This document shows, one piece after another, positions 25,438 through 33,914 of a stretch of DNA of 64,000 bases. This DNA comes from DATKCA01 sp035544675. Lineage in GTDB: Bacteria; Acidobacteriota; Thermoanaerobaculia; Gp7-AA8. Every line of letters starts with the position of its first letter. Positions within the stretch are counted from its first letter, which is position 1. Position numbers and translations under genes: made by a program. Location of the stretch: NCBI GenBank assembly GCA_035544675.1, contig DATKCA010000026.1, forward strand, positions 12,150-76,149, written 5' to 3'. Below the pieces are notes generated by a model. It made no database searches, was not told where the DNA came from, and saw only the letters and a program-made list of their open reading frames with translations.

Positions 25438-28208
25438 GGCTCTCTCTCCTTTCGGTGGGCGGGTTGGAAATCGATCAGCCATACGTCCTGGCTGTTTTTC
25501 TGAAGGACGTAGAGCAGATCGCCGCGGGGGGTGACCTCGAATCCCGCGAAGCTGATTCCCGGAACGCTGTTGTTCGTGATGGGCCGGCTGGCGCCGCCGG
25601 CGAGCGAGAAGGCGACGACGTTGTGCACGTGGCTCTCGTCGGCGACCGTGAAATAGATCACTCCGGCCGCGGCGTCGAGCTCCGCGGTGCCGGCCCAGAC
25701 GCGATCGATGCTTCCCACCGGGCGCGCCTTCCCGCCGGCGTCGATGACCAGGACCTCGGCACGCTCGGTGAAGTCGGGGTTCAGCGACGCGCGCAGCACG
25801 ACCCACCGGCGGTCGGGAAGCGGGCCGCGAATGTAGAGCGTGCGCTTCCAGTCGCGCTGCATCGAATCGAGGATCGTGTCGGCGCCGCCTTCCATCAGAT
25901 GAATCTCGGCCGGTCCGGCCTCCGGCGACGTCTCGGTCATGAAGGCGATGCGGCCGCCGTCGGTGTAGACCTCGCGGATGATCGTCCCCTTCGGAGCGGA
26001 GTAGAGCGTGGAACCGGGCGAGCGGATCTCGTCGAGGCCGGCCTCCGATCGCACGATGAAGACCGGCGCGCCGTCGTCGCGCCACGCCAGAGAGCTCCGC
26101 TCGTAGTCGCGCGGCCACGGGTAGTAGTTCGGGACGCGGAATCCGCGGGTGACGGTCCCATCCACGCCGGTGTCGAGATCCTTCACGTGGAGCACATACT
26201 CGAACATCCGCTCGGCGGGGCGCGCGTAAGCGATGCGCCGGCCGTCAGGCGACAGCATCGGCATTCCTCCTTCCGCGACGCGATTCCAGGTCGCGACACC
26301 GCCCGACGGGAGAAGTGCCCCCACCAGGATGTCGGCATGGAGGTTCCTCGATGGGGCGTAGAGCACCGGCTTCTGGCGCTGAACGGCCACCTGGTCGTCC
26401 GCCGCGGATGGCCAGTCCTCGCGAAGCATGTCGGCGGTCAGCTGTCGGTGTTGTCCTGTCGGCGGGCTGTAGATCCAGAGGTCGGCTTCGTCCTGCTTCT
26501 CCACGAATGTCAGCAGCGAGAGGTCGTCGCTGACGCTCTGCGTGTACTCGACGCTGCGGCTGAACGTGATCTGCTCGCGTTCCCTGCTGCGGAGATCGAG
26601 GCGCCACAAGTCCACTTGATTGGATCGGTCCGAAGTGAAGAACAGCGACTGGCCGCCGAAGAGCGCTCCTCCTTCATTGTCGGAGCCGCTGATCCGTTCC
26701 GATTTCCCCGTGGCCATGTCCGTGATCCAGAGAGTCAGCTGATGAGGAGTTCGCATTGAGTACGCCACGCGCTTCTCATCCGGATGGACGTCGAACTGCT
26801 CGCGAAGCCCCTCCGGTCCCTGCGATTCGAAAATGCGCGCCGCCTTCCCGCTGGCGGTGTCGAACCGCCACACGCCGCTCCGCGGCAGATGCAGGTAGAC
26901 ATTGGCGCCGTACCAGCGCAGCAACTCAGCGTTTCCCAGCTCCTTCGGCAGGGCCAGGCTCGTCACCCCACGGCCGCCGAACGCCGCGACGATCTCGAAT
27001 GAGACCGCGCCGAGATTGCTGACCAGGACGCCGAGGCTCTCGCCGTCGGGAGACCAGAGGGCGTCCGCGAGGCCGGGCTGCGACGTCACTACCCGCGGCT
27101 CCCCTCCCTTGACCCGCTGCATCCACACGGAATTCGTCCCGCCCTGGTCGGAGACGAACGCGATCCACTGCCGGTCTGGTGACAGCCGCGCGCTGCGCTC
27201 GACGCTCGGCCAGGTCACGATCGGCCGCATCACCGGCGACCGCGGCGGATCGCGCCGGCCGACAAGACCGGGAGCGGCGAAGAGCAGCGCCGCGACGACG
27301 GCGGTCGCGGCCACCCAGGGCATGAAACGCTGCAGCGGCCACGAGCGTCGCCGCGGCACGATGAGTGGCAGGCCTGAGGTGATCCGGCGCAGATCGCCGC
27401 GCATCTCTGACGCCGTCACGTAGCGATGCTCCGGATTCTTGCCGAGCCCGCGGAGGATGACGTGCTCCAGCTCCGCCGAGATCTCCTTGTTGATCTGCCG
27501 CGGCGGCCGCGGTGCCTCGGTCACGATGGCCATCGTCAGCGCGGCCGGATCTTCGTGGGGAAACGCGCGCCGGCTGGTGGCCATCTCGTAGAGCACGGCG
27601 GCGACCGAGTAGACGTCGCTGGCCGGCGTCGCTGGAAGTCCGTTCAGGATTTCCGGTGCGATGTACGGGAGTGTCCCGGCCACCGCCCGCGCATCGGGCA
27701 GCGTCTCGGTGATGGCGCTGTCGCTCACCGGCTTCAGCTTGGCCAGGCCGAAGTCGAGGATCTTCACCCGTCCGTCGGCCGTGATACGCAGGTTGGCCGG
27801 CTTGAGGTCGCGGTGAATGACGCCTTCGCCGTGCGCGTAGCCAAGAGCGGAGGTGATCTGGTCACCGTAGTGGAGGATCTCGCCTTCCGGAAGCGGGCCG
27901 ACGGCGAGCTTCGTGGAGAGTGTGAGGCCGGCGATCCATTCCATCACAAGGAAGCGGATGCCGTCCTGGACGTCGAAGTCGAACACCGAGGCGATGTTGG
28001 GATGGTTCAGACGGGAGAGCGCGAGAGCCTCACGGCGGAAGCGGCTCTCGGACGAGCCTGTGGCAGCGTGGCGATGCGAGAGGACCTTGATGGCCACGTC
28101 GCGATCGAGGTGCAGATCGCGCGCTCGGTAGACCACACCCATCCCGCCCTCGTCGAACTTCTCGACGATGCGGAAGTGCGACAGCTCCTGCCCCGGAGAG
28201 AGTTCCAT
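25434..28208 (-). CDS. transmembrane Ser/Thr protein kinase with TolB-like propeller
   Basis: A 924-residue Hanks-type kinase. Gly-rich loop EGGMGVVY (20-27), catalytic Lys41, Glu60, HRDLKPAN (132-139), DFG (152-154) and the APE motif (YIAPE). One transmembrane helix follows at about 298-317, then a roughly 600-residue extracytoplasmic region of WD40/TolB/PD40-type blades (LSPDRQWIAFVSD, WSPDGESLGVL, LSPDGRRIAYAR). This layout is frequent in Acidobacteriota and suggests outside sensing with phosphorylation inside. It is the first gene of a unit with the lipoprotein. Confidence 0.92.
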   Translation of the reverse strand: MELSPGQELSHFRIVEKFDEGGMGVVYRARDLHLDRDVAIKVLSHRHAATGSSESRFRREALALSRLNHPNIASVFDFDVQDGIRFLVMEWIAGLTLSTKLAVGPLPEGEILHYGDQITSALGYAHGEGVIHRDLKPANLRITADGRVKILDFGLAKLKPVSDSAITETLPDARAVAGTLPYIAPEILNGLPATPASDVYSVAAVLYEMATSRRAFPHEDPAALTMAIVTEAPRPPRQINKEISAELEHVILRGLGKNPEHRYVTASEMRGDLRRITSGLPLIVPRRRSWPLQRFMPWVAATAVVAALLFAAPGLVGRRDPPRSPVMRPIVTWPSVERSARLSPDRQWIAFVSDQGGTNSVWMQRVKGGEPRVVTSQPGLADALWSPDGESLGVLVSNLGAVSFEIVAAFGGRGVTSLALPKELGNAELLRWYGANVYLHLPRSGVWRFDTASGKAARIFESQGPEGLREQFDVHPDEKRVAYSMRTPHQLTLWITDMATGKSERISGSDNEGGALFGGQSLFFTSDRSNQVDLWRLDLRSREREQITFSRSVEYTQSVSDDLSLLTFVEKQDEADLWIYSPPTGQHRQLTADMLREDWPSAADDQVAVQRQKPVLYAPSRNLHADILVGALLPSGGVATWNRVAEGGMPMLSPDGRRIAYARPAERMFEYVLHVKDLDTGVDGTVTRGFRVPNYYPWPRDYERSSLAWRDDGAPVFIVRSEAGLDEIRSPGSTLYSAPKGTIIREVYTDGGRIAFMTETSPEAGPAEIHLMEGGADTILDSMQRDWKRTLYIRGPLPDRRWVVLRASLNPDFTERAEVLVIDAGGKARPVGSIDRVWAGTAELDAAAGVIYFTVADESHVHNVVAFSLAGGASRPITNNSVPGISFAGFEVTPRGDLLYVLQKNSQDVWLIDFQPAHRKEREP

Positions 28209-28256
28209 GGCCGGCCGTTTTCTGGTGTGCGGGAAGCATAGTGTAGTTCGGGCCTT

Positions 28257-28373
28257 ACTTAGTCCTTAGTCCTTCCTTAGTCCTTAGTCCTTAGTCCTTA
28301 GTCCTTAGGCGTTAGGAGACCGACCGGGAGTCGTGGGCGGGTGGTGGTCTCCTGAGGACTAAGGACTAAGGAC
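28257..28373. repeat. heptamer array with inverted partner, CTTAGTC words
   Basis: A run of CTTAGTC units with one broken register (28257-28310), then GGAGACC, a spacer, GGTCTCC and three inverted units ending GGACTAAGGACC (28345-28373). The whole can fold into a long hairpin. It fills the 170-bp gap between the kinase start and the ftsY stop (28379), so it would sit at the 3' end of the ftsY transcript. Confidence 0.88.
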
Positions 28374-28378
28374 CAGTT

Positions 28379-29302
28379 TCACTCGAAGAGCGTATCGACA
28401 TACGCGGCCGGGTCGAACGGAATGAGGTCGTCCGCCCCTTCCCCCACCCCGATGAACTTCACCGGGATGTCGAACTGGCGCATGATCGACAGGATCACTC
28501 CGCCCTTGGCCGTCCCGTCCAGCTTCGTCACGATCATCCCGGTGACCCCCGCCGCCTCCAGAAACGCCGAGGCCTGGCTGACCCCGTTCTGACCGGTGGT
28601 GCCGTCGATGACCAGCAGCGTCTCGTGGGGCGCGCCCGGCATCTCCTTCTCGATGACGCGCCGCACTTTGGCCAGCTCCGCCATCAGGTGCGACTTGTTG
28701 TGCAGCCGGCCGGCCGTGTCGATCAGGACGACATCGGCGTTGCGCGCCTTCGCCGCGGCGACGGAGTCGTGCGCCACAGCGCCAGGATCGGATCCGGCCT
28801 TGTGCTTGATCATCGGGACGCCGATGCGATCGGCCCACATCTGAAGCTGCTCGATGGCCGCGGCGCGAAACGTGTCGGCCGCGCCGAGGAGAACGCTCCT
28901 GCCCTCGCCCTTCCAGCGCGCGGCGAGCTTGGCGATGGTGGTGGTCTTGCCCGTCCCGTTCACTCCGACCACCAGGATCACGAACGGCCGGGCTTTGCTG
29001 AGGTCGATGGTCCCGGCGGCGCGACGCGGAATCAGCGCACGCGTCTCTTCGCGCAGCACCTCGGTGAGCCGGTCGACGGTGGAGATGTTCTCCGTGCGCA
29101 CGCGCTCCTCCAGCCGGTCCACGAGCGAGCTGGTCAGCTCCGCACCGACGTCGGCGCCGAGGAGTCCTTCCTCCAGCCCATCGATGGCGCTCCGGTCGAC
29201 GGGGAGGTTCGGCGTCATCGACTCCTTCACCTTCTCGATGATCTCGGTGTGAGTCATGAAGAGGCCGCGCTTGAGCTTGTCGAAGAGTGTCTGGTCGGTC
29301 AT
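28379..29302 (-). CDS. ftsY: signal recognition particle receptor FtsY
   Basis: A 307-residue SRP GTPase that receives ribosome-nascent-chain complexes at the inner membrane. It consists of the NG domain with only a short N-terminal helix region: GVNGTGKTT (113-121), DTFRAAA, DTAGR (195-199) and TKLDG (about 257-261). The acidic A domain of longer FtsY proteins is missing, as in many non-proteobacterial species. The ATG overlaps the stop of the ClpX-like ATPase as ATGA, so the two are translationally coupled. Confidence 0.93.
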   Translation of the reverse strand: MTDQTLFDKLKRGLFMTHTEIIEKVKESMTPNLPVDRSAIDGLEEGLLGADVGAELTSSLVDRLEERVRTENISTVDRLTEVLREETRALIPRRAAGTIDLSKARPFVILVVGVNGTGKTTTIAKLAARWKGEGRSVLLGAADTFRAAAIEQLQMWADRIGVPMIKHKAGSDPGAVAHDSVAAAKARNADVVLIDTAGRLHNKSHLMAELAKVRRVIEKEMPGAPHETLLVIDGTTGQNGVSQASAFLEAAGVTGMIVTKLDGTAKGGVILSIMRQFDIPVKFIGVGEGADDLIPFDPAAYVDTLFE

Positions 29303-30381
29303 CCGCGCTTCGTGGCCGCTCCCTGCTCGCGCGAGGAGATGGCCTGGCGGACCATGGCCTCATCGATGGTGAGCACGCCGCTGGCGCCCGTGACCGCGGC
29401 GGCAGGATCGAATTCGAGGTTGCGGATGATACGGCGGAACACCTCGCGCAGCGCCCGCGCGCCGAGCCGCTTCTGGCGCGACGCGTCCCAGGCGATGGCG
29501 ATGAGAGCGCCGCGCGTGATCTGCAGGTCGATCCCGAAGCCCTTGAAATAGTCGCGCGAGAGACGGAACACCGAACCCTCCGGCTCCACGAAGATCCGCG
29601 CCAGGTCCTCCTCGGCCAGATCGTTGAGGACGATGATCGACTCGAAGCGCGAGACGAACTGCGGCGTCATCCCATAGCGGAAGAGGTCCTCGTATTTCAG
29701 AAAGTCGCGCAGCTGGAACGGCAGCTCCTCGCGCACTTCGCCCGACGCGGAGACGATCACGACAGGCTGCAGCGCGACCACGTCCTGCCCGATGGTGGCC
29801 CGCCGCAGCACGCTGTCGTACAGCTCTTCGAACGCTCCGCCGGCGACGAACAGAATGCCCGACGAGTTCACGACGTGCGTCTTGTTGTCCGCCTCGAAGC
29901 GCACGTGCTCGTTCTCCATCAGCGTGAGCAGAGCCTCCTGCGCCACGATGCCGCGCACGTTCGCCGACCCGCCCACCTGCGAGCGGATCTTGTCCACCTC
30001 GTCGATGAAGACGATTCCGTGCTCGACCGAGCGGAGGACATCCTGCACTCCCGCGTCGCGGCCCAGAAGGACGCGGGCATTCTGATAGAGCCGTCCCAGC
30101 ACCACTCGCCCGTACCCCTGATGCTCCTCGGCCAGCACGTTGGCGTTGAGCCGGACGACATTGGCGAAGTCACCCAGCCCTTTGCGCTGCGACAGGAACA
30201 TCTCCACCGCGCGCATGAGCGTGGTCTTCCCCGACCCGGAGTTGCCGATGAGCAGGATGTTCGGCGCGGGGTGACCGACCAGGTGCTTGACCAGCGCGAC
30301 GGAGAGCTCGCGGATGGCCTCATCCTGGCCGACCACGGTCTTGCGCAGCTCGTCGTGGATGTCGCGGGGCCGCAGGTCCAT
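29299..30381 (-). CDS. ClpX-like AAA+ ATPase lacking the zinc domain
   Basis: A 360-residue AAA+ ATPase. Walker A GNSGSGKTT (46-54), Walker B VFIDEVDK (124-131), sensor-1 region GILFVAGGAF and a C-terminal small domain with LGARALREVFRRI are all ClpX/HslU-like. Compared with ClpX it lacks the N-terminal zinc-binding domain, and the ClpP-contacting IGF-type loop is not evident. It is probably an unfoldase or remodelling factor working without ClpP. Coupling to ftsY is unusual. Confidence 0.82.
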   Translation of the reverse strand: MDLRPRDIHDELRKTVVGQDEAIRELSVALVKHLVGHPAPNILLIGNSGSGKTTLMRAVEMFLSQRKGLGDFANVVRLNANVLAEEHQGYGRVVLGRLYQNARVLLGRDAGVQDVLRSVEHGIVFIDEVDKIRSQVGGSANVRGIVAQEALLTLMENEHVRFEADNKTHVVNSSGILFVAGGAFEELYDSVLRRATIGQDVVALQPVVIVSASGEVREELPFQLRDFLKYEDLFRYGMTPQFVSRFESIIVLNDLAEEDLARIFVEPEGSVFRLSRDYFKGFGIDLQITRGALIAIAWDASRQKRLGARALREVFRRIIRNLEFDPAAAVTGASGVLTIDEAMVRQAISSREQGAATKRG

Positions 30382-30393
30382 GGACGCGACAGT

Positions 30394-30464
30394 TTACTGT
30401 GGAGCGCCGCCGATTACTGTGGAGCGCCGCCGACTCGGCGGCCGCCGGGTCGGCGGCGCTCCAC
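30394..30464. repeat. class III hairpin with a 20-bp tandem copy
   Basis: TTACTGTGGAGCGCCGCCGA occurs twice in tandem (30394-30413, 30414-30433). The second copy's GTGGAGCGCCGCCGA pairs perfectly with 30450-30464 (15 bp), and the loop is itself nearly palindromic (CGGCGGCCGCCG). Related copies are at 33881-33914 and 42208-42230. Confidence 0.88.
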
Positions 30465-30472
30465 TCACGATT

Positions 30473-31087
30473 TCATGTCACCAGCGACAGCCCCACCGCC
30501 GCCAGCAGCACGATGACGACGCCGACCGCGACCCAGAACGCCTGCACCGTCTGGCGGTGCATGTTCACCGACTCGAGGCGCTCGCCGAGCAGATACTGGA
30601 GGTACTCGACGCGAGGGCGGACCGAGCCGATCTTCTCCTCCAGGTTCGGATAGACGACCTGGTTGATGCCGGCGACGATGATCACCGGGATGAACGTCGC
30701 CCCACCCCTCCGGATCACGAACTGATCGAGCAGCCCGCTCTGGGGCTGGTCGCTCTCCGACACCAGGCAGTGAAACACCGTCGTCGACTGCAGCACCGTC
30801 AGCGCCTTCTGCAGCACGTTCTTGGCGCGGTAAGTGTTGCCGACCGACTCGGAGGTCTGGCGAAGGATCTTCTCGTTCAGCTCCGGGACGCGGGTGAAGA
30901 TGAAGATGGTCTCTCCCCTGGCCAGGGAGATCTTCTCGCTGCGGCGGTAGATGATCTCTCCCATCTCCCAGTCCTCCTCATGCTGTTCGGTGGTAAAGCC
31001 CTCATCGCGAAGGCGTTGCATGAGGCGGGAGACCGGATCGCTCCCCTCCGGAGACTCAGTCGGCTTTTTGGCTTTCAGTTCGTGCAT
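30473..31087 (-). CDS. tail-anchored membrane protein of unknown function
   Basis: A 204-residue protein with a charged, soluble N-terminal region and one C-terminal transmembrane helix (about 180-202, FWVAVGVVIVLLAAVGLSLV), so most of it faces the cytoplasm. Residues 45-150 contain LARGETIFIFTRVPELNEKILRQ and GGATFIPVIIV, which I do not recognise. The ATG at 31087 has AGGA upstream and lies inside the last codons of the receiver gene (32-base overlap). Coupling suggests it works with that receiver. Confidence 0.65.
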   Translation of the reverse strand: MHELKAKKPTESPEGSDPVSRLMQRLRDEGFTTEQHEEDWEMGEIIYRRSEKISLARGETIFIFTRVPELNEKILRQTSESVGNTYRAKNVLQKALTVLQSTTVFHCLVSESDQPQSGLLDQFVIRRGGATFIPVIIVAGINQVVYPNLEEKIGSVRPRVEYLQYLLGERLESVNMHRQTVQAFWVAVGVVIVLLAAVGLSLVT

Positions 31088-31427
31088 ATTTCCTGACGAG
31101 ACGGACGAGATCGTCAAATTCAAAAGGTTTGCCCATATAGTCGTCCGCCCCGCACAACCGCGCTTTTTCAGCGATATCCCGATCCCCGGAGATGACGATG
31201 TAGGGGATGCCTCTGGTCTCTGGCTCTGCCTTGAGCGCGCTGCAGAGCGCGTCTCCTCCCATGCCCTTGATGGTGAGGTCGGCGAAGATCAGCATCGGCA
31301 ACGACTCCTTCGCCGCGCTGAGCGCGGCATGGCCGTCCGCGACGACTCTCGACTTCCAGCCGTTGCGCTGCAGCACCAGCTCGATCAGCCGCGCCACCTG
31401 CGGATCGTCTTCGACCACCAGAATCAA
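31056..31427 (-). CDS. stand-alone response-regulator receiver
   Basis: A 123-residue CheY-like receiver with no output domain: acidic pair E6-D7-D8, phosphoacceptor Asp50 (IFADLTIKGMGG), the Ser/Thr position in VISGD and Lys100 (YMGKPF). Start is a TTG at 31427 with GAGG seven bases before it. It lies 13 bases after the VanZ-like gene and overlaps the tail-anchored protein, so three genes form one unit. The partner kinase is not in the window. Confidence 0.88.
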   Translation of the reverse strand: MILVVEDDPQVARLIELVLQRNGWKSRVVADGHAALSAAKESLPMLIFADLTIKGMGGDALCSALKAEPETRGIPYIVISGDRDIAEKARLCGADDYMGKPFEFDDLVRLVRKYARTESQKAD

Positions 31428-31440
31428 ACGGGCCTCGCCA

Positions 31441-31914
31441 TCAGAATTCGAACTGGACGTGAACCGTCTTGCGCAGGTGCCCGATGATCGCGCCGCCGAG
31501 GGCTCCCAGGCCGTTCGCGAAGAGGTCGGCCGGACTGGTGACGCGCGTGGGGAGATACGACTGCCAGATCATCACCGCCGCGGCGAACAGGAGGCCCGCC
31601 AGGACCGTGAGCGCATAAGTCCGCGATCGCGGCCGCTCCGCCTTGTCGATGGCCAGGAAGGTGAGGAATCCCCATGGAACGAAGAGCAGGGCGTTGGCGA
31701 TGACCGGCATCAGTCCGGCCAGCACGGCGCTCCGCGAGAATCGCGCGCCGCCGAAGGCCCCGATGAGCATGTCCCGGGCCGGATGCGACTCGTTCGCATA
31801 CGCCTTCCCCGAGAGGTAATAGATCAGGAAAACCATCACGCCCGACACCAGGGCGAGCAGAACGAACGTCACCCATTTGCGGATGACGACGACATGAACT
31901 TCCCTCTTGCCCAT
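31441..31914 (-). CDS. VanZ-like membrane protein
   Basis: A 157-residue protein with four predicted membrane helices and the VanZ-family pattern: NALLFVPWGFLTFL after the second helix and DLFANGLGALGG before the last. VanZ proteins confer low-level teicoplanin resistance in enterococci, but most bacterial homologues have no assigned role. It heads the unit with the receiver and tail-anchored protein. Confidence 0.75.
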   Translation of the reverse strand: MGKREVHVVVIRKWVTFVLLALVSGVMVFLIYYLSGKAYANESHPARDMLIGAFGGARFSRSAVLAGLMPVIANALLFVPWGFLTFLAIDKAERPRSRTYALTVLAGLLFAAAVMIWQSYLPTRVTSPADLFANGLGALGGAIIGHLRKTVHVQFEF

Positions 31915-31987
31915 CTGCCATCACGGTACATCTTTGCGAGAACCGTGCTCACTGTTTCGGCAAGTTACAATAGAGCAAATAACGAAC

Positions 31988-32094
31988 GGAATGGAGCGCG
32001 GGTGTCCTCACCCGCGCCCCGGGACCTGAAGTGGAGGACAGGCAATCCTGCCTGTCCAGCCGAGGACAGACAGGATTGTCTGTCCTCCACAGAA
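31988..32094. mobile_element. 107-bp compound hairpin element, copy A
   Basis: Class I hairpin (31993-32020, core GGTG-TCCT-CACC) followed by a double hairpin (32031-32090) made of two 9-bp stems, GGACAGGCA/TGCCTGTCC and GGACAGACA/TGTCTGTCC, inside outer GTGGA...TCCAC arms. An almost identical copy in opposite orientation lies at 38462-38567; one G is the only difference. No gene is present. The 300-bp stretch from 31915 to 32214 holds only this element, the hairpin at 32101 and the marC leader. Confidence 0.85.
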
Positions 32095-32100
32095 GCGAGG

Positions 32101-32133
32101 GGGGCGGCGGTGAGGACACCGCCGCCCCATTCC
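32101..32133. repeat. class I hairpin, GC-swapped stem
   Basis: GGGGCGGCGGTG-AGGA-CACCGCCGCCCC then ATTCC. Same loop, core and flank as the other class I copies, but the middle stem pairs are exchanged and pairing is kept. Confidence 0.85.
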
Positions 32134-32199
32134 AGCGACGTTTTGGTCGCGGCCGGGAACGCAATCAGGCCGATTGCCGGCGAGCTCGTACCCGTGCCG

Positions 32200-32205
32200 T
32201 AGAAT
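32200..32205 (+). promoter_or_regulatory. candidate -10 box of marC
   Basis: TAGAAT nine bases before the marC ATG. TTGCCG stands 20 bases upstream, a long spacing for a -35. If used, the transcript would start at or very near the ATG (leaderless). Confidence 0.35.
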
Positions 32206-32214
32206 CGCGGCGCG

Positions 32215-32880
32215 ATGCCGCTGTCCAAGGTCGTCCTCTTGTCGTTCATCACGCTCATCACGATGGTGAACCCGCTGGCCGTGATCCCGCCGTTCGTGGC
32301 GCTGACTGACGGCGCCTCGCGGTCGACGCGCTTCCGCGTTGCGCTCATCGCCGCGATGTCCTGCATCGTCGTCCTCACTCTCTTTCTCGTGGCCGGCAAC
32401 TGGGTCTTCCAGTTCTTCGGCATCACCGTCCCGGCCTTTCAGATCATGGGCGGCATCATCTTCTTCAGCAACGCGCTGCGAACGCTCGTGCAGGACGACA
32501 CCCGCTCCGGCGACATGGGCGGGCCGCGGCGGATGAGGGACGACGACGTCGAGAAGGCCGAGATCGACCCGGCCTCCATCGCCGTGGTGCCGCTGGCCAT
32601 TCCCATGCTGTCCGGGCCTGGCGCCATCACCGCCACCATGGTGCTGGTCAACCTCTATCCACGCGTGGAGCAGAAGATCGCGGTGGCGGCGGCCATCGTC
32701 GGCGTCGGCATCGTCTGCTACGCCGTGCTGCTCGCCGCGATCCCACTGTCCCGGCTGATCGGCGAGCGCGGCCGCGCCGTCTTCAGCAGGATCATGGCCC
32801 TGCTCCTCGGCGCCATCGGCATCCAGTTCATCATCAACGGAGTCAAGCCGATCATGCTGGATATCATGCGAGCGGGGTAG
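32215..32880 (+). CDS. MarC-family membrane protein
   Basis: A 221-residue inner-membrane protein with six predicted helices and the MarC/YhgN pattern: MVNPLAVIPPFVALT at the start, FFGITVPAFQIMGGIIFF and AIPMLSGPGAITATM in the middle. Long thought to be a multidrug resistance protein, the family has no proven activity. It is monocistronic or leads the lipid kinase gene 60 bases later. Confidence 0.85.
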   Translation: MPLSKVVLLSFITLITMVNPLAVIPPFVALTDGASRSTRFRVALIAAMSCIVVLTLFLVAGNWVFQFFGITVPAFQIMGGIIFFSNALRTLVQDDTRSGDMGGPRRMRDDDVEKAEIDPASIAVVPLAIPMLSGPGAITATMVLVNLYPRVEQKIAVAAAIVGVGIVCYAVLLAAIPLSRLIGERGRAVFSRIMALLLGAIGIQFIINGVKPIMLDIMRAG

Positions 32881-32939
32881 AGCATGTTCATAGGCCACCC
32901 CGCAATCGGTATTGCATCCCGGCACCGCGACGTCGTGGC

Positions 32940-33800
32940 ATGAAGACGCTCTTCGTGGTCAACGAGCGCTCCGGCCTCCGCCGGCCACGCGACGCCGGAG
33001 CGATCATCCGGGAAGGCTGCTCCGAGCCGCACGAGATCGTGATCTGCGGCCGCAAGGAAGACCTCGACGAGATCATCGCCCGCGCGGAGCGCGAGAACTT
33101 CGACGTGGTCTGCGCGGTGGGCGGCGACGGCACCGTTCACGAGGTCGGCAAACGCCTCATCGGCCGCTCGCCCGCCCTGGGCATCCTGCCCACCGGCTCG
33201 GGGAACGGCTACGCGCGGCACCTGCGCATCCCCGCCGCTCCGCTCCGCTCGGGCAGCATCGCCGCCGTCGATACGGCCGAGGTGAACGGGATGGCCTTTC
33301 TGGGCGTCATGGGAGCCGGCCTGGACGCGGTGATCGCCCATCGCTTCGCCGCGAGCGGCATCCGCGGCCTGCGCACGTACGTGAAGGAAGGGCTGAAGAC
33401 GTACATGCAGTACCGGCCGGAGCGCTATGTCATCGAGGTGGACGGGAAGCGATGGACCTCGACTGCGTTCGTCGTGGCCGTGGCGAACTCCAGCCAGTAC
33501 GGCAACAACGCGCGGATCGCGCCCCTGGCCTCGCTGCAGGACGGGTTGCTCGACGTGGTCATCGTCGAGGAGCTGTCGCTGATCCGCGCGCCGCTGATGC
33601 TGGTCCGGCTCTTCAACGGCACGCTGCACAAGTCGCGCAGCGTGAAGATCCTGCAGGGCCGCAACGTCGTCATCCGCCGCCCGCAACCCGGCCCGGTGCA
33701 CCTGGACGGCGAGCCGTTCGAACTGGACGCGGAGCTGCGGGTACGCGTCGTGCCGCTGTCGCTGCGGGTGTTGCTGCCAGCGAACGCCGCGCGCATCTAG
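32940..33800 (+). CDS. diacylglycerol/lipid kinase family protein
   Basis: A 286-residue protein of the DagK/YegS/sphingosine-kinase-like family. The nucleotide loop is GGDGTVHEVG (61-70) and the second signature PTGSGNGYARHL (84-95); a C-terminal beta-domain ends with HLDGEPFEL. It phosphorylates a lipid, probably diacylglycerol or an undecaprenyl-type lipid, at the membrane surface. The start at 32940 is confirmed by the family opening LFVVNERSGLRRP. Confidence 0.88.
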   Translation: MKTLFVVNERSGLRRPRDAGAIIREGCSEPHEIVICGRKEDLDEIIARAERENFDVVCAVGGDGTVHEVGKRLIGRSPALGILPTGSGNGYARHLRIPAAPLRSGSIAAVDTAEVNGMAFLGVMGAGLDAVIAHRFAASGIRGLRTYVKEGLKTYMQYRPERYVIEVDGKRWTSTAFVVAVANSSQYGNNARIAPLASLQDGLLDVVIVEELSLIRAPLMLVRLFNGTLHKSRSVKILQGRNVVIRRPQPGPVHLDGEPFELDAELRVRVVPLSLRVLLPANAARI

Positions 33801-33825
33801 GCTAGGGTGGTGAATCAGCTGCCTG

Positions 33826-33914
33826 GTGGAGGACAGGCAATCCTGCCTGTCCGGGCAGGCAGGATTGCCTGCCCTCCACAGGCCCGGCGGCCGCCCGGGT
33901 CGGCGGCGCTCCAC
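33826..33914. repeat. compound hairpin element, variant copy
   Basis: A double hairpin (33826-33879): GGACAGGCA-ATCC-TGCCTGTCC and GGGCAGGCA-GGAT-TGCCTGCCC in GTGGA...TCCAC arms. Compared with copies at 32031 and 38466, the second stem differs at paired positions. A class III half (33881-33914) follows directly, ending at the hydrolase stop codon. Confidence 0.85.
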
